From: Methylocystis sp. B8 | GTDB lineage: Bacteria > Pseudomonadota > Alphaproteobacteria > Rhizobiales > Beijerinckiaceae | DNA: 64,000 bases | NCBI RefSeq assembly: GCF_005771425.1 | Contig: NZ_VBTZ01000003.1 | Span: forward strand, 1-64,000 | Direction: 5' to 3' | Shown here: positions 18,850-28,318 of the stretch, piece by piece | Layout: each line of letters begins with the position of its first letter | Numbering within the stretch: position 1 is the first letter of the stretch | Made by a program: the position numbers and the translations under genes | Notes under the pieces: model-generated | Told to the model about the DNA's origin: nothing | Seen by the model: the letters and a program-made list of their open reading frames with translations, nothing else | The model's database searches: none

Positions 18850-21800
18850 CTAGTGAAAATCGCGCGACTTCGGCAAAATTCTCACATTGCGCGGATGGCT
18901 GCGCGGATGCTGGGGGTGGATAAATTCGTCCGCGCGAGACAGGACGATTTCCGGACGATGCGCCTCTGACAGCCTATTGAGCTCCTGGCTGCGGTCGATA
19001 ATGCGCTGCGCCATTAGATGCACGACATTCTCCGGGCTTTTCTGCACCCTTCCTTCCACCAGCATGAGTCGTGACGCCATCGACTCGCGGCGGTAGCGTT
19101 CAAAGAGCCGCGCCCAGATGACGATGTTGAGAACGCCGGTTTCGTCTTCGAGCGTGACAAAAATGGCGTTGCCTTGTCCCGGCCGTTGTCGCACCAGCAC
19201 GACGCCGGCTCCACGCGCAAAGGCCCCGTCGGCGAGCGCCGAAACTTCCGCGCAGGCCATGATCCGTTCGCGCGCGAAAATCGGCCGCAGCACCGCCATT
19301 GGATGCGCTTTCAACGAAAGCCGCAGCGTCTGATAATCGGCCGCGACATGTTCGCCAAGCGACATCGGCGGCAATAGCGGATCTTCTTCCCTGGCGAGTT
19401 CGCGGGCGTCAGCAGCCGCAAAGAGCGGCAGGGGTTTCGCGTCTGGCAGACGCCGCACGGCCCAGAGCGCGTCGCGGCGGTCGCTTTGCAATGAGCGGAA
19501 AGCGTCGGCGTCGGCGAGCGCGCGCATCGTCGCGGCGTTGAGCGCCGCACGCCGCGCGAGATCTTCGACGCTGTCATAGCACTTCGTCCGCGCTTCGACG
19601 ATGCGTCTTCCTTCGCTCTCGTGCACGCCGTCCGCCTGCCGAAAGCCGAGGCGCAGCGCGAGAGCGCCATCGTCCGCGCGCTCCAGCGTATTGTCCCAAT
19701 CGCTGAAATTCACATCGACGGCGCGAACGTCGACGCCATGCTCGCGCGCGTCGCGCACGATCTGCGCCGGCGCATAAAAGCCCATCGGCTGTGAATTGAG
19801 CAGCGCGCAGGCGAAGATCGCCGGATGGTGGCATTTGATCCAGGAGGAGATGTAGACGAGCTTGGCGAAGGATGCGGCGTGGCTTTCGGGAAAGCCATAA
19901 GAGCCGAAACCCTTGATCTGCTCGAAACAGCTTTGCGCGAAGGCGCGATCATAGCCGCGCGCCGCCATGCGCTCGACCATCATCGCCTCGAATTGATGGA
20001 TCGTGCCGACATTGCGGAAGGTCGCCATGGCGCGGCGCAGACGATTGGCTTCAACATCGGAGAATTTCGCCGCGACCATGGCGAGCTTCATCGCTTGCTC
20101 CTGAAAGAGCGGCACGCCCTTGGTCTTTTCGAGCACTTTGCGCAATTCATCCGCCGGTCCGTGCTCCGGCGCTGGCGAGGGATAGGTCACTGGCTCGCTT
20201 CCAGAGCGGCGGCGCAGATAGGGATGCACCATATTGCCCTGGATGGGTCCCGGCCGCACGATCGCCACCTGAATGACGAGATCGTAGAATTCACGCGGCT
20301 TCAATCGCGGCAGCATGTTCATCTGCGCGCGGCTCTCGACCTGAAAGACGCCGATCGAGTCGCCTCTGCACAGCATGTCATAGGTCGCCGCGTCATCGGC
20401 CGGGACGTCGGCGAGGCCCATGTCCTTTCCTTCATGGGCGCGCAAATAATCGAAGCATTTTCTAATGCAGGTGAGCATGCCGAGCGCCAGCACGTCGACC
20501 TTCATCAGACCGAGCGCGTCGATGTCGTCCTTGTCCCATTCGATGAAAGTTCGGTCCGGCATCGCGGCGTTGGCGATGGGCGTCAGCTCGTCGAGCCGCC
20601 CGCGCGCGAGAACGAAACCGCCGACATGCTGCGAGAGATGACGCGGAAAGCCGAGCAGCCGCGTCGCAAAATGAATGGCGCGGCGGATAATGGGATTTTC
20701 GGGATCAAGTCCTGTTTGGCGGATGTAGGCCTGCGGAATGTTGGAGCCCCAACTGCCCCATTGCGTGCTGGCGAGCGCGGCGGTCACATCCTCGGTCAGT
20801 CCGAAGACCTTGCCGACTTCCCGAATGGCGCTGCGCGGCCGATAGCTGATGACGGTTGCGACGAGTCCCGCACGCTCGCGGCCGTATTTCGCGTAAATAT
20901 GCTGGATGATCTCCTCGCGCCGCTCATGCTCGAAATCGACGTCGATGTCGGGCGGCTCCTTGCGCTCCTGCGAGATGAATCTGGCGAAGAGCAGATCATT
21001 CTCCGCCGGATCGACGCTGGTGACGCCGAGCACATAGCAGACGGCGGAATTGGCGGCGGAGCCGCGCCCCTGACAGAGAATCCCCTTGTCTTCGGCGATC
21101 CGCACGATGTCGTGAATGGTGAGAAAATAGCGCGCGTAGTCGAGCGTCTTGATGAGCGTCAGCTCCTCGCGCAGGAGCGTCTCGACCTTCTCCGGCACGC
21201 CGTCGGGATAGCGCATCGCCGCATGGCGCCAGGTCAGCTCCTCGAGCCATTCCTGGGGATTGCGCCCAGGGGGCACAGGCTCGTCCGGATATTCATATGT
21301 CAATTGATCGAGCGAGAAATCGACGCGCGCCAGAAAACATTGGGTTTCATCGATCGCCTCCGGCGCGTCAGCGAAGAGACGCGTCATTTCGTCGGGCGTC
21401 TTCAAATGGCGCTCGGCGTTGACCTCCAGCCGGCGCCCGGCGTGCGCGAGCGTCACGCCCTCGCGAATGCAGGTCATCACGTCCTGCAGATCGCGCTGGC
21501 CGGGATCGGCGTAAAGCGCGTCATTCGTCGCAATTAACGGCGTCCGCGTTCGCGCGGCGATTTCTTTCAGTCTTGCAAGGCGCCGCCGATCGTCGCCGCG
21601 CCGCGGCATGGTCGCGCCGAGCCAGACGTCGCCCTGCGCGAGATCGTTGAGGCGCGCGAGCGTTGACTGCAGACGAGAGAGATTGCGCGAAGGCATGACG
21701 ATCAACAAAAGATCGCGCGCGGCATGCGCGAGATCGTCGACAAAAAGATGGCATTCGCCTTTTTTGGCGCGCAGATTCCCTGTCGTCAGCAGCCGCGTGA

Positions 21801-22146
21801 GCCTCGCCCAGCCGTTGCGATTTTGCGGATGAACGACGATGTCGGGCGTTTCATCAGCGAAGATGAGCCGCGCGCCGACGACAAGCTTGAAGGAATGGAT
21901 GCGCTCTGCGCTAAGCTCAGCGAGAAGCGCCGCATCGTCGCCTGCCGGCGGATCGCGCAATTTTTCGCGCAGCTCTTTAAGCGCCGCATAGGCGCGCACG
22001 CCGCCGGCGACGCTGTTGCGGTCGGCGATTCCGATGCCGTTCTGGCCGAGCCGCAGCGCCGTCAGAACCATGTCTGACGAATGCGACGCGCCCCGCAGGA
22101 AGGAGAAATTCGTCGCGGCGACGAGCTCTGCGAAAGGCGCGCTCAT
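18850..22146 (-). CDS. dnaE2: Error-prone DNA polymerase DnaE2
   Basis: A 1098-residue C-family polymerase, the catalytic subunit of the ImuA-ImuB-DnaE2 translesion system. The N-terminal PHP region begins FAELVAATNFSFLRGASHSSDMV, the form seen in DnaE2 rather than replicative DnaE1. The polymerase aspartates are at about residues 398-404 (PDIDVDFEHERREE), followed by the finger and thumb regions, and an OB-fold sits near the C-terminus (GAGVVLVRQRPGQGNAIFVTLEDE-type, split by two short blocks). The start ATG overlaps the imuB stop by four bases. It is the last gene of an SOS operon with a LexA box at 24419-24433. Confidence 0.96.
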   Translation of the reverse strand: MSAPFAELVAATNFSFLRGASHSSDMVLTALRLGQNGIGIADRNSVAGGVRAYAALKELREKLRDPPAGDDAALLAELSAERIHSFKLVVGARLIFADETPDIVVHPQNRNGWARLTRLLTTGNLRAKKGECHLFVDDLAHAARDLLLIVMPSRNLSRLQSTLARLNDLAQGDVWLGATMPRRGDDRRRLARLKEIAARTRTPLIATNDALYADPGQRDLQDVMTCIREGVTLAHAGRRLEVNAERHLKTPDEMTRLFADAPEAIDETQCFLARVDFSLDQLTYEYPDEPVPPGRNPQEWLEELTWRHAAMRYPDGVPEKVETLLREELTLIKTLDYARYFLTIHDIVRIAEDKGILCQGRGSAANSAVCYVLGVTSVDPAENDLLFARFISQERKEPPDIDVDFEHERREEIIQHIYAKYGRERAGLVATVISYRPRSAIREVGKVFGLTEDVTAALASTQWGSWGSNIPQAYIRQTGLDPENPIIRRAIHFATRLLGFPRHLSQHVGGFVLARGRLDELTPIANAAMPDRTFIEWDKDDIDALGLMKVDVLALGMLTCIRKCFDYLRAHEGKDMGLADVPADDAATYDMLCRGDSIGVFQVESRAQMNMLPRLKPREFYDLVIQVAIVRPGPIQGNMVHPYLRRRSGSEPVTYPSPAPEHGPADELRKVLEKTKGVPLFQEQAMKLAMVAAKFSDVEANRLRRAMATFRNVGTIHQFEAMMVERMAARGYDRAFAQSCFEQIKGFGSYGFPESHAASFAKLVYISSWIKCHHPAIFACALLNSQPMGFYAPAQIVRDAREHGVDVRAVDVNFSDWDNTLERADDGALALRLGFRQADGVHESEGRRIVEARTKCYDSVEDLARRAALNAATMRALADADAFRSLQSDRRDALWAVRRLPDAKPLPLFAAADARELAREEDPLLPPMSLGEHVAADYQTLRLSLKAHPMAVLRPIFARERIMACAEVSALADGAFARGAGVVLVRQRPGQGNAIFVTLEDETGVLNIVIWARLFERYRRESMASRLMLVEGRVQKSPENVVHLMAQRIIDRSQELNRLSEAHRPEIVLSRADEFIHPQHPRSHPRNVRILPKSRDFH

Positions 22147-23756
22147 GCGAAAAGCCCATGCAGAAACCAGCGTGGCGCGGCGGTTTCGCTTTCATAGAGG
22201 CCCTCGCGAAACACCCAGAAGCGATGGCCTTTGCGATCCTCCAGCCGGTAATAGTCGCGCGTTCGTCTGTCGCGGCCGACCGGGCCGCGCCACCATTCTG
22301 GCGCGATGCGCTCCGGCCCTTCGGCGCGGGCGATCATGTGGCGCACGCGGCGCCATTTGAAATGCATCGGCGGCCCGTCCGGCGTCTCAGCCATGGTTTC
22401 GATGGGCTGCGGCGGATCGAATAGAAACAATGGCCGCAAGGGCGGCTCGCCCGGCTCCGGCTTCTCCCAGGAACTGGGCCGGGAAGAAGGAGACGCTGCG
22501 GCGTAAACATAGGAGGCGGCACGTACGGGATCATGCGTCTCATGCGCCGCAAAGCGCAGCACACGTTCGCGGCCAAAACGCGCTGCGAGGCGATCGACGA
22601 GATCGGCGACATCGCTCTCTTGCGCGCCTTGCCGCTCGAAGCCGATCTGGCTTTGCGCCAGAGTTTCGGCGCGCAAGACGCAAAAGCGGATGACGTCGAA
22701 GCCGAATCCCGGATCGAGCGGGTCTGTGAGCGAGTCGGCCTTGAGCCTGAAGAGCCGCAGAAGCGCCTCGACATTGCGCGAGGGCGCGCCGGTTTCGAAA
22801 TTGAGGGCCGCGACGGCGCCGTCGGCGCGAAAGAAGCGCGCTTCAAAAGCGCGGCCGCCCTCGCCGCGCTTTTCGAGAATGCCCATCGCTTCCGCGATCA
22901 GCGGGCGCAGAACATTCTCTATCGCGGCGAGATCGAGGAAGGGTTCGGCGAAGCGCCGCTCGACTATGCATTCCGGCAAGGGCCGCAAGGGCGTGATGCG
23001 CGCGTCTTCGCGTCCCAGAATGCGCGTCAGCCGCCGCATCGTCTCGGCGCCAAAACGCGCCGTCAACGCGGCCGAGGAACGATCAGCGAGATCGCCTAAG
23101 GTCATAAGGCCCGCGCGCGTCAACGCGACGCTCGTCTCTCTTGGCGCTTCGAGCACGGCGATGGACAGCGGGCGGGTGAAATTTTCGTCCTCGCCCGGAG
23201 GCGTGACGCCTTCTGCGCCAAAACGCGCCAAGGCGCGCGCGGCGTCTGGCGTTCCGGCGACGGCGACGCGACCCGTGAAGGAGAGGCGCGCCATCGCCTG
23301 CAGGACGCAGGCGCGCATCGCGGCCTCGCCGCCGAAAAGATGCGCGCAGCCGGTTACGTCCAGCATGAGGCCGCAAGTCGGATCGACCGCCACGAGCGGC
23401 GTGAACTGTTCGCAGAAGGCGGCAAGACCCAGCATCAACCGCTCATCCGCCGCCTCGTCGGCCTGCGCGACTGAGAGATGGGGGGCGCGGGCCCTGGCGT
23501 CGGCGAGCGTCATGCCCGGCGTCAGGCCGAGCGCGATCGCCTTTCGATCGAGCGCGTCGACGCGCAGCGCGCTGCGTTCTTTTTTGACGAGGACGAGCGG
23601 CGCGTCATCCGTACTTGCGTTTGGCCGCCTGCCGCGCGCCTTCGCCAGACGCTCCGCCGACAGGAAGGGAAGCCACAGGGCCAGATAGCGACGGTGCGTC
23701 GAATGTTCTGTCCTCGAAGGCGCCACGGTCACGGTTCCACTCCACACGCCACTCAT
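22143..23756 (-). CDS. imuB: ImuB, Y-family polymerase-like adaptor
   Basis: A 537-residue protein of the DNA polymerase Y superfamily. The N-terminus RRYLALWLPFLSAERLAKARG is the standard ImuB opening. The polymerase aspartate/glutamate pattern of active Y polymerases is not apparent, in line with ImuB being a scaffold that binds the beta clamp and recruits DnaE2. The start is uncertain: ATG 23756 is used, GTG 23726 lies nearer to the conserved start, and an upstream ATG at 23837 would also be in frame. In all cases it overlaps imuA (ends 23605) by more than 100 bases. Confidence 0.92.
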   Translation of the reverse strand: MSGVWSGTVTVAPSRTEHSTHRRYLALWLPFLSAERLAKARGRRPNASTDDAPLVLVKKERSALRVDALDRKAIALGLTPGMTLADARARAPHLSVAQADEAADERLMLGLAAFCEQFTPLVAVDPTCGLMLDVTGCAHLFGGEAAMRACVLQAMARLSFTGRVAVAGTPDAARALARFGAEGVTPPGEDENFTRPLSIAVLEAPRETSVALTRAGLMTLGDLADRSSAALTARFGAETMRRLTRILGREDARITPLRPLPECIVERRFAEPFLDLAAIENVLRPLIAEAMGILEKRGEGGRAFEARFFRADGAVAALNFETGAPSRNVEALLRLFRLKADSLTDPLDPGFGFDVIRFCVLRAETLAQSQIGFERQGAQESDVADLVDRLAARFGRERVLRFAAHETHDPVRAASYVYAAASPSSRPSSWEKPEPGEPPLRPLFLFDPPQPIETMAETPDGPPMHFKWRRVRHMIARAEGPERIAPEWWRGPVGRDRRTRDYYRLEDRKGHRFWVFREGLYESETAAPRWFLHGLFA

Positions 23757-24411
23757 GCCACTCTTGCCCCGCCGCGCCGCCACGCTGGCGCAGCAGAAAA
23801 ATCGCAAAAGCCGGAGATCCCGGCGCATTCGCCGCAAGCGCGCGGGAAGGCGCCGAACGCACGAGCCAGCGGCTCGCGGCGGCGCTCGGCGCAGGGGAGG
23901 CGGCGACTCTCGCGATGAAGATCGGCGCGCCGGCGGCGGCGGCCGCCAAGGCGAGGCGCCTGCTCGCGGTCAAATCATAGGCGCGCGCTTCGCCAAAGAG
24001 TTCGATCAGAGTCGCGCCGACGGCGGCGCAGCGTCCGGCTTCTGCGCCCGCCTGCAGCGCCTCCTTTGCGTCGCGCACGCGAATGAAGGCGACGGCGGCG
24101 GGGTCGAGGCCAATGTCGGCGAGGCCCGGCAGATAGGGCGCGCCGGATTCGGCGGTCAGGGCCTCCTGCCGCGCCCAGAGCAGCGGCTTTTCGGCGCCCG
24201 CCATCGCGCGCCTGGCGAGCGCCAGAGCGAAGCCTGTCGCCGCCGGGGCGTCGGCGGCGGTTTCGGCATAGGCCTCATGCAGCGCCGCGCGCAGAATCCC
24301 GCCGCCGAGCCGCTGATCGAGGCTCGCCGCGCCGAGCGCGATGGTCTCGGACGCTGTGGCCGAGTAGGCGCAAGCCAGGCTTTTCCGCAGCGACGCCAGC
24401 GGATGGGTCAT
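23605..24411 (-). CDS. imuA: ImuA, RecA-like mutagenesis protein
   Basis: A 268-residue ImuA, a RecA-fold protein that accompanies ImuB and DnaE2 in damage-induced mutagenesis. LGAASLDQRLGGGILRAALHEAYAE resembles the RecA/ImuA N-terminal region, and ALARRAMAGAEKPLLWARQ and GLADIGLDPAAVAFIRVRDAKEAL are family-like stretches. It is the first gene of the operon. The start at 24411 has AGGAAC upstream and lies seven bases from the SOS box. Confidence 0.92.
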   Translation of the reverse strand: MTHPLASLRKSLACAYSATASETIALGAASLDQRLGGGILRAALHEAYAETAADAPAATGFALALARRAMAGAEKPLLWARQEALTAESGAPYLPGLADIGLDPAAVAFIRVRDAKEALQAGAEAGRCAAVGATLIELFGEARAYDLTASRRLALAAAAAGAPIFIARVAASPAPSAAASRWLVRSAPSRALAANAPGSPAFAIFLLRQRGGAAGQEWHEWRVEWNRDRGAFEDRTFDAPSLSGPVASLPVGGASGEGARQAAKRKYG

Positions 24412-24418
24412 CTCATAT

Positions 24419-24433
24419 GTTCCTGTTATGTTC
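24419..24433 (-). promoter_or_regulatory. Alphaproteobacterial LexA (SOS) box for imuA-imuB-dnaE2
   Basis: GTTC-CTGTTAT-GTTC is an exact match to the GTTC-N7-GTTC direct-repeat operator bound by alphaproteobacterial LexA. It lies 7 bases upstream of the imuA start and overlaps the likely ribosome binding site AGGAAC on the minus strand. A TATAAG sequence beside it (24433-24438 on the complement) may be the -10 element. LexA bound here would block transcription until DNA damage. Confidence 0.85.
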
Positions 24434-24558
24434 TTATAATGACTCCCGAGGCGGGAGAGTCAAGGGCGGGGAGCGGGCTCATGGCGTTTCGGTTTCGATG
24501 TGGTTTGCCGGCTTCGGCGCGTCTGCATCTATGACGGCGTCCATCTCAAACTGACCCA

Positions 24559-25185
24559 CTACCCCGTCTCGCCGACGCTCTTGATCGGTTGCCGCAGGAT
24601 CGTCCGGAGCTTTTCCGGCGGCGTCCTGCGCGCGTCGCTCAGATAGATTTCGTGATGGGGTCCCGCGAAAGTCACGCCTTTGGCGGGCATGATCTCATTG
24701 TGAAGCCTGGCGAGCGTCGGACCTTCGTCGTCATAGCCGCCGATGTGCAACGTCTGCAGGCATCGCCCTTCATTCAACGGCTCAAAGCGCAGCGATGGCG
24801 GCGGTTCGCCCAGCTTGTCGCCCGATTTCGACAGGGCGGCTTCATATATGGATCGGTCGATGAATTCCGGCGCCAGAATCATCATCGTCCACCGCCACAG
24901 ATGTTTCCGGCGCTTGACGAAATCGTCGGGATTGTCGGCCCACCACAGCCCTTCGAGGGGCGGGACGACATAATCTTTCTGCAATCTCGCTTTCGCGGCG
25001 AATTTGATCGCGTAGCTGACGGCATACAGGCATTCGATGGCGCGCGCATAGGCCGGCGCACGATTGGGATCCCCATTCCCATCGATCTTGACGAATTGCA
25101 GGATCGGCGCGTCGATGGTCACAAACTCGCCAGTCGGCGCGCTGTAGAGCGTTGAAAGCTTCTTCTTGAAATCGATCTTGTCCAT
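24559..25185 (-). CDS. GyrI-like small-molecule-binding domain protein
   Basis: A 208-residue cytosolic protein of the GyrI-like (SHV/COG4832) type. The segments YSAPTGEFVTIDAPILQFVKIDGNGDPN, LWWADNPDDFVKRRKHLWRWTMMILAPEFI and IHGG-like LHIGGYDDEGPTLARLHNEIMPAKGV with the conserved HHEIYLSDARRTPPEKLRTILRQPI end fit that family, whose members bind or hydrolyse cyclopropane-containing or other small molecules. ATG 25185 is chosen; an in-frame codon at 25236 adds a segment with no similarity. It stands alone between the imu operon and the haem-protein pair. Confidence 0.8.
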   Translation of the reverse strand: MDKIDFKKKLSTLYSAPTGEFVTIDAPILQFVKIDGNGDPNRAPAYARAIECLYAVSYAIKFAAKARLQKDYVVPPLEGLWWADNPDDFVKRRKHLWRWTMMILAPEFIDRSIYEAALSKSGDKLGEPPPSLRFEPLNEGRCLQTLHIGGYDDEGPTLARLHNEIMPAKGVTFAGPHHEIYLSDARRTPPEKLRTILRQPIKSVGETG

Positions 25186-25231
25186 ATCGGCTTTCTCACG
25201 CTGATATGAAATCCTTTTGAACGGCTCGGCT

Positions 25232-25339
25232 GTCATTCCCGACGCGCGCGTAAGGCGCGCGCTCGGGAATCCCGAGCAATGCCAATGTTCTTTTTGGCAC
25301 TGGATTCCCGATCAGGCCTTTCAGCCTGCCGGGAATGAC
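25232..25339. repeat. Intergenic inverted repeat with GTCATTCCCG ends
   Basis: GTCATTCCCG at 25232-25241 is matched by CGGGAATGAC at 25330-25339. Inside lie a GCGCGCG-TAAG-CGCGCGC stem and further GGGAATCC/GGATTCCC inverted pairs. Nested inverted repeats of this type, starting GTCATTCCCGACGCGCG, recur in many Hyphomicrobiales genomes and look like a dispersed non-autonomous repeat. It lies between the GyrI-like gene start and the cytochrome gene end. Confidence 0.6.
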
Positions 25340-25373
25340 GCGGTTCAGGCAAACGGATCAACAGGAATCCGTA

Positions 25374-27188
25374 TCACTTCGTCTTCAGATATTCGACGAT
25401 GGCCATGGCGCCAGCGACGTCGTCCGACCAATCGAGCTTCATGGACTTGCCGTCCTCGACGACGTCCTTGTCGTGCCCCTTGTTGGAGAGCGCCGGAAAG
25501 GACGTCGTGTCGAACCGATAGCCCTCGCGCGAGAGCGTCTGCGCCGGCTCCCAAGAGAAGCCGACGAGCTTCTTGTCGTAATCGAGCCGGCTCTTGATGA
25601 AGACGGCCGGGCGCTCGCGCGGAACGAGGAGATGATAGAGCGTCGGCACCGAGCCATTGTGCAAATAAGGCGCTTGCGCCCACACGCCGCCGAGCGGAAG
25701 GGCGTTATAGCCGTCATGCGTCGCGGGATCGGCCATGGAGACGTCGGCGCGGTTCTCCAGCGACACGCCTTCAAACTTCGCGCAAGGCGCGATCCGATCC
25801 CCTGAGGGCGGCATCTCGACGACTCTCGTCGGCGGACAAATCTTCGTGAAGCTGTCGCGGGCATTTTTCGCGATTGCTTCGCTGACGACGCGGGCCCGCC
25901 CAAGGTCAGTGCCTAAGTCATAGACCTTGCCGTTATGCGGCCGATGGCACGCCGCGCAATTTTCATCAAAGAGCGCCGCGCCTTTTTTCGCGAGCGCGAG
26001 ATCGACGGGGAAGGGGTAGACGGGCGCCGGCAGATCGCGCAGCAAATCCTCGCTGAAGGCGGCGATGCGAATGTCGGTGTCGGGTCCAAGTCCCAGAGTT
26101 AATTCCGCCGCAAGGTTGCGGAAGATCGGAATGGGGATATTGCCGTTCCACTGGCCGCCGCCGTCGATAAGCTGCATGTGATCCGGAGACCAGCGCGCCA
26201 GGCGCTTCTCCTGTTCCCAGACAGCCATAAAGTCAGTGATGCCTGGCGTCGGCGGCAGGTTTGTCTTCGGATCAGGATTTTCGCCGCGCGCTTCGGCGGC
26301 GGCATAGGCCATCGACGTGCTGACGCCGGTTGCGTCGGCCATCCCGCCGAAGCCTTGCGTCATCTGCTCCTCGAAGCCTTTGTAGTTCTTGTAGACGAGA
26401 TCGAGGAGCGAGACATATTCCAGCCCGGCGCGGGCAAGGTATTTGCCGATGATCGCAGGAGCGTTCTGTTTGAAGAGTTCGATCTGCCGAGCCTCATAGG
26501 CGGCGTCGAACCGGCGGCCTGCAAATGTGTAATTCTTGTAGAAGTAATTCCTGTCCTGCGCATGAACCATGTCAAGCGCTGCAAGGACCGCCTTCGTCGC
26601 CTGTTCGGTTTTCTCCTCGGGAGTCGTTGCGCCCGCGGTGATCTTCTTAATCGTGTTCCTGACCCTGACGCGATACTGAACGAGATTGAACTGCGCGTTC
26701 ACGCCGCCGTCGAGATAGCGAAAACTGCCGTCATCGAGGCGCACGCGACCGATATGGCAGGCGCCGCAACTCAAAGCTGCGTAATCGAGGCGGCCGTTTG
26801 GATCGTCGCGCGCCAGTCCGGTCCAACCAAAGCCGCGCGCAATGGGGTAGGCGGGGTCGCGCTCGTCGACGAAAAGGCCGGCGACGTCGAGAAAATTATT
26901 CGCGCTTCCCCATTCTTCGGGCGCGAGCTTCGGCAAGAGCTTCAGGATAATAAACGGCGCGCCGTCCGTGAGGCCAAAGGGAAAATCCGCAAACCACCGG
27001 TAAGCGACTGGCTTGCGGCTGATGTAGCCGTCGAGCGCATTCATGCGTCTTTCTTGTTCCGCCCGCCACTCGCCGGCGGGCGCCGTTTGCCCCAAAGCCG
27101 GCGCGTTGAAATAAGCGTACGACGCCTGCGCGAGGCACGCGATGAGCGAAACGCGCGAGAAAATTCGTGCGAGAGTCACCATGGCCAT
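25374..27188 (-). CDS. Dihaem cytochrome c of the MauG/RoxA-like peroxidase superfamily
   Basis: A 604-residue secreted c-type cytochrome. A signal peptide covers about residues 1-32. Two haem-binding CxxCH motifs are seen: SCGACH in the N-terminal half and NCAACH at about two thirds, with a third Cys pair region near KICPPTR. The segment between them is longer than in CcpA-type peroxidases (about 330 residues), as in RoxA-like proteins and related unknowns. It could oxidise peroxide or an organic substrate. Start ATG 27188 (or 27182) overlaps the stop of the upstream catalase-like gene, so the two are coupled. Confidence 0.75.
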   Translation of the reverse strand: MAMVTLARIFSRVSLIACLAQASYAYFNAPALGQTAPAGEWRAEQERRMNALDGYISRKPVAYRWFADFPFGLTDGAPFIILKLLPKLAPEEWGSANNFLDVAGLFVDERDPAYPIARGFGWTGLARDDPNGRLDYAALSCGACHIGRVRLDDGSFRYLDGGVNAQFNLVQYRVRVRNTIKKITAGATTPEEKTEQATKAVLAALDMVHAQDRNYFYKNYTFAGRRFDAAYEARQIELFKQNAPAIIGKYLARAGLEYVSLLDLVYKNYKGFEEQMTQGFGGMADATGVSTSMAYAAAEARGENPDPKTNLPPTPGITDFMAVWEQEKRLARWSPDHMQLIDGGGQWNGNIPIPIFRNLAAELTLGLGPDTDIRIAAFSEDLLRDLPAPVYPFPVDLALAKKGAALFDENCAACHRPHNGKVYDLGTDLGRARVVSEAIAKNARDSFTKICPPTRVVEMPPSGDRIAPCAKFEGVSLENRADVSMADPATHDGYNALPLGGVWAQAPYLHNGSVPTLYHLLVPRERPAVFIKSRLDYDKKLVGFSWEPAQTLSREGYRFDTTSFPALSNKGHDKDVVEDGKSMKLDWSDDVAGAMAIVEYLKTK

Positions 27189-28318
27189 TTTGGAAATCCC
27201 GTTGGCTCTTTGGGCTGGGACCGGAATTTGGAAGAGGCGATGTAGACGCCGCGACGCAGCCGATTGATTCCGCCGATCGGCTGATGCGCCGTCAGCCCAT
27301 GCCATGGCGTAAAGGCCATATGCTCGCATTCGGTCACCTGGAGCGGATTGTCAAAATTTTGCTGATCGATCTCAATCGTCGCGACATTTTGCGGCGGCGC
27401 CGTCGTCTCGGGCCATTCAGCGGTCGCGTCTTCGATCGGCAGCGAATCGTCGTTGCGCAGCTGCACCCTGAAATCGAAGATGGCCGGCTTGCCAATTGCG
27501 GGATCGAGGCTTTTCTTCATCGCCTCACGCAGATAATTCGTGCTTGGATTTTCCGGGACAGGCGTTTTCTCAGCGCTGCGTGGCGTGACACTGAATTTCG
27601 CGACCTTGTCCGCGCCATAGAGGAATGGCGCCGCGGAAAAATACGGACTCTCGAGGGGATCGCCGAGACTGGTTTGCTTGATCTTCTTGACGACCGCCGC
27701 CGTCTTCAATTTTTCAGGCGACAGGGGCGGCGCAAAAAATGACGTTATGTCGTCGTGTTTGGCGAGCTGAATTTTCGTGACTTGCAAATATTCGGACACA
27801 TTGGGAAAGGCGAAGGCGGGAAGATTGATCAGCAGAAAGTCTTGCGTCTTGGCGCCAGGTTCATTCAGTAGCGTATCGCCTTCGACGCCGATCAGCTTAA
27901 TCGCCATGCCGCGGCTGTCGGGGCCGCCCTTGCCAAGATCAGGCGCGAGAAAGGGCGTGGCGTTCGAAAAGCGAATCCATGCCGAATATTTTCTGCCGGG
28001 CGTTGCGAATACGCCAACTTTATAATTCTCGGGAATGTCAGGATTGACCGTGAATGTCGCTTTGACGCAGCCGTGATCCTTCGGATGCACGCCGCGCCGC
28101 GCCATGCCCTCCGGATAGCGCATCTGCAGAAGCTGCGTAGTGAGGTCAATGATTTGCGCAATCTGCTCGGCTTCGCCTTGCGGCGCTTTTTCGAATTTCG
28201 TCAGCGGGGACGACGTTGCGGCGGCGCCCGCCTCTTCGGCTCGGGCGGCCTGATGCGGAGTGGCGAAAATTGCCAACAGGGTGGCCGCCCCGACCGACGC
28301 GGCGCGTCTCTTGATCAT
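27176..28318 (-). CDS. Secreted catalase-like haem protein
   Basis: A 380-residue protein with a Sec signal peptide (about residues 1-27) and catalase-fold similarity. HPKDHGCVKATFTVNPDIPENYKVGVFATPGRKYSAWIRFSNATP aligns, in two blocks, with the distal haem pocket of catalases, and INRLRRGVYIASSKFR holds the R-x(3)-Y type proximal motif. It is shorter than monofunctional catalases, like the SrpA/y4iL-type catalase-related group. Function could be peroxidase or lipid-peroxide chemistry in the periplasm. It overlaps the dihaem cytochrome gene by 7-13 bases. Confidence 0.8.
   Translation of the reverse strand: MIKRRAASVGAATLLAIFATPHQAARAEEAGAAATSSPLTKFEKAPQGEAEQIAQIIDLTTQLLQMRYPEGMARRGVHPKDHGCVKATFTVNPDIPENYKVGVFATPGRKYSAWIRFSNATPFLAPDLGKGGPDSRGMAIKLIGVEGDTLLNEPGAKTQDFLLINLPAFAFPNVSEYLQVTKIQLAKHDDITSFFAPPLSPEKLKTAAVVKKIKQTSLGDPLESPYFSAAPFLYGADKVAKFSVTPRSAEKTPVPENPSTNYLREAMKKSLDPAIGKPAIFDFRVQLRNDDSLPIEDATAEWPETTAPPQNVATIEIDQQNFDNPLQVTECEHMAFTPWHGLTAHQPIGGINRLRRGVYIASSKFRSQPKEPTGFPKWPW

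Noticed and set aside
19825-21537. 570-residue plus-strand reading frame opposite dnaE2
   Set aside because: It lies entirely antisense to dnaE2, and its composition mirrors the complementary coding strand.
22690-23688. 332-residue plus-strand frame opposite imuB
   Set aside because: Antisense shadow with Arg/Ser-rich low-complexity translation and no ribosome binding site.
26178-27245. 355-residue plus-strand frame opposite the dihaem cytochrome
   Set aside because: Antisense to a gene with two CxxCH motifs and a signal peptide; no similarity in the frame itself.
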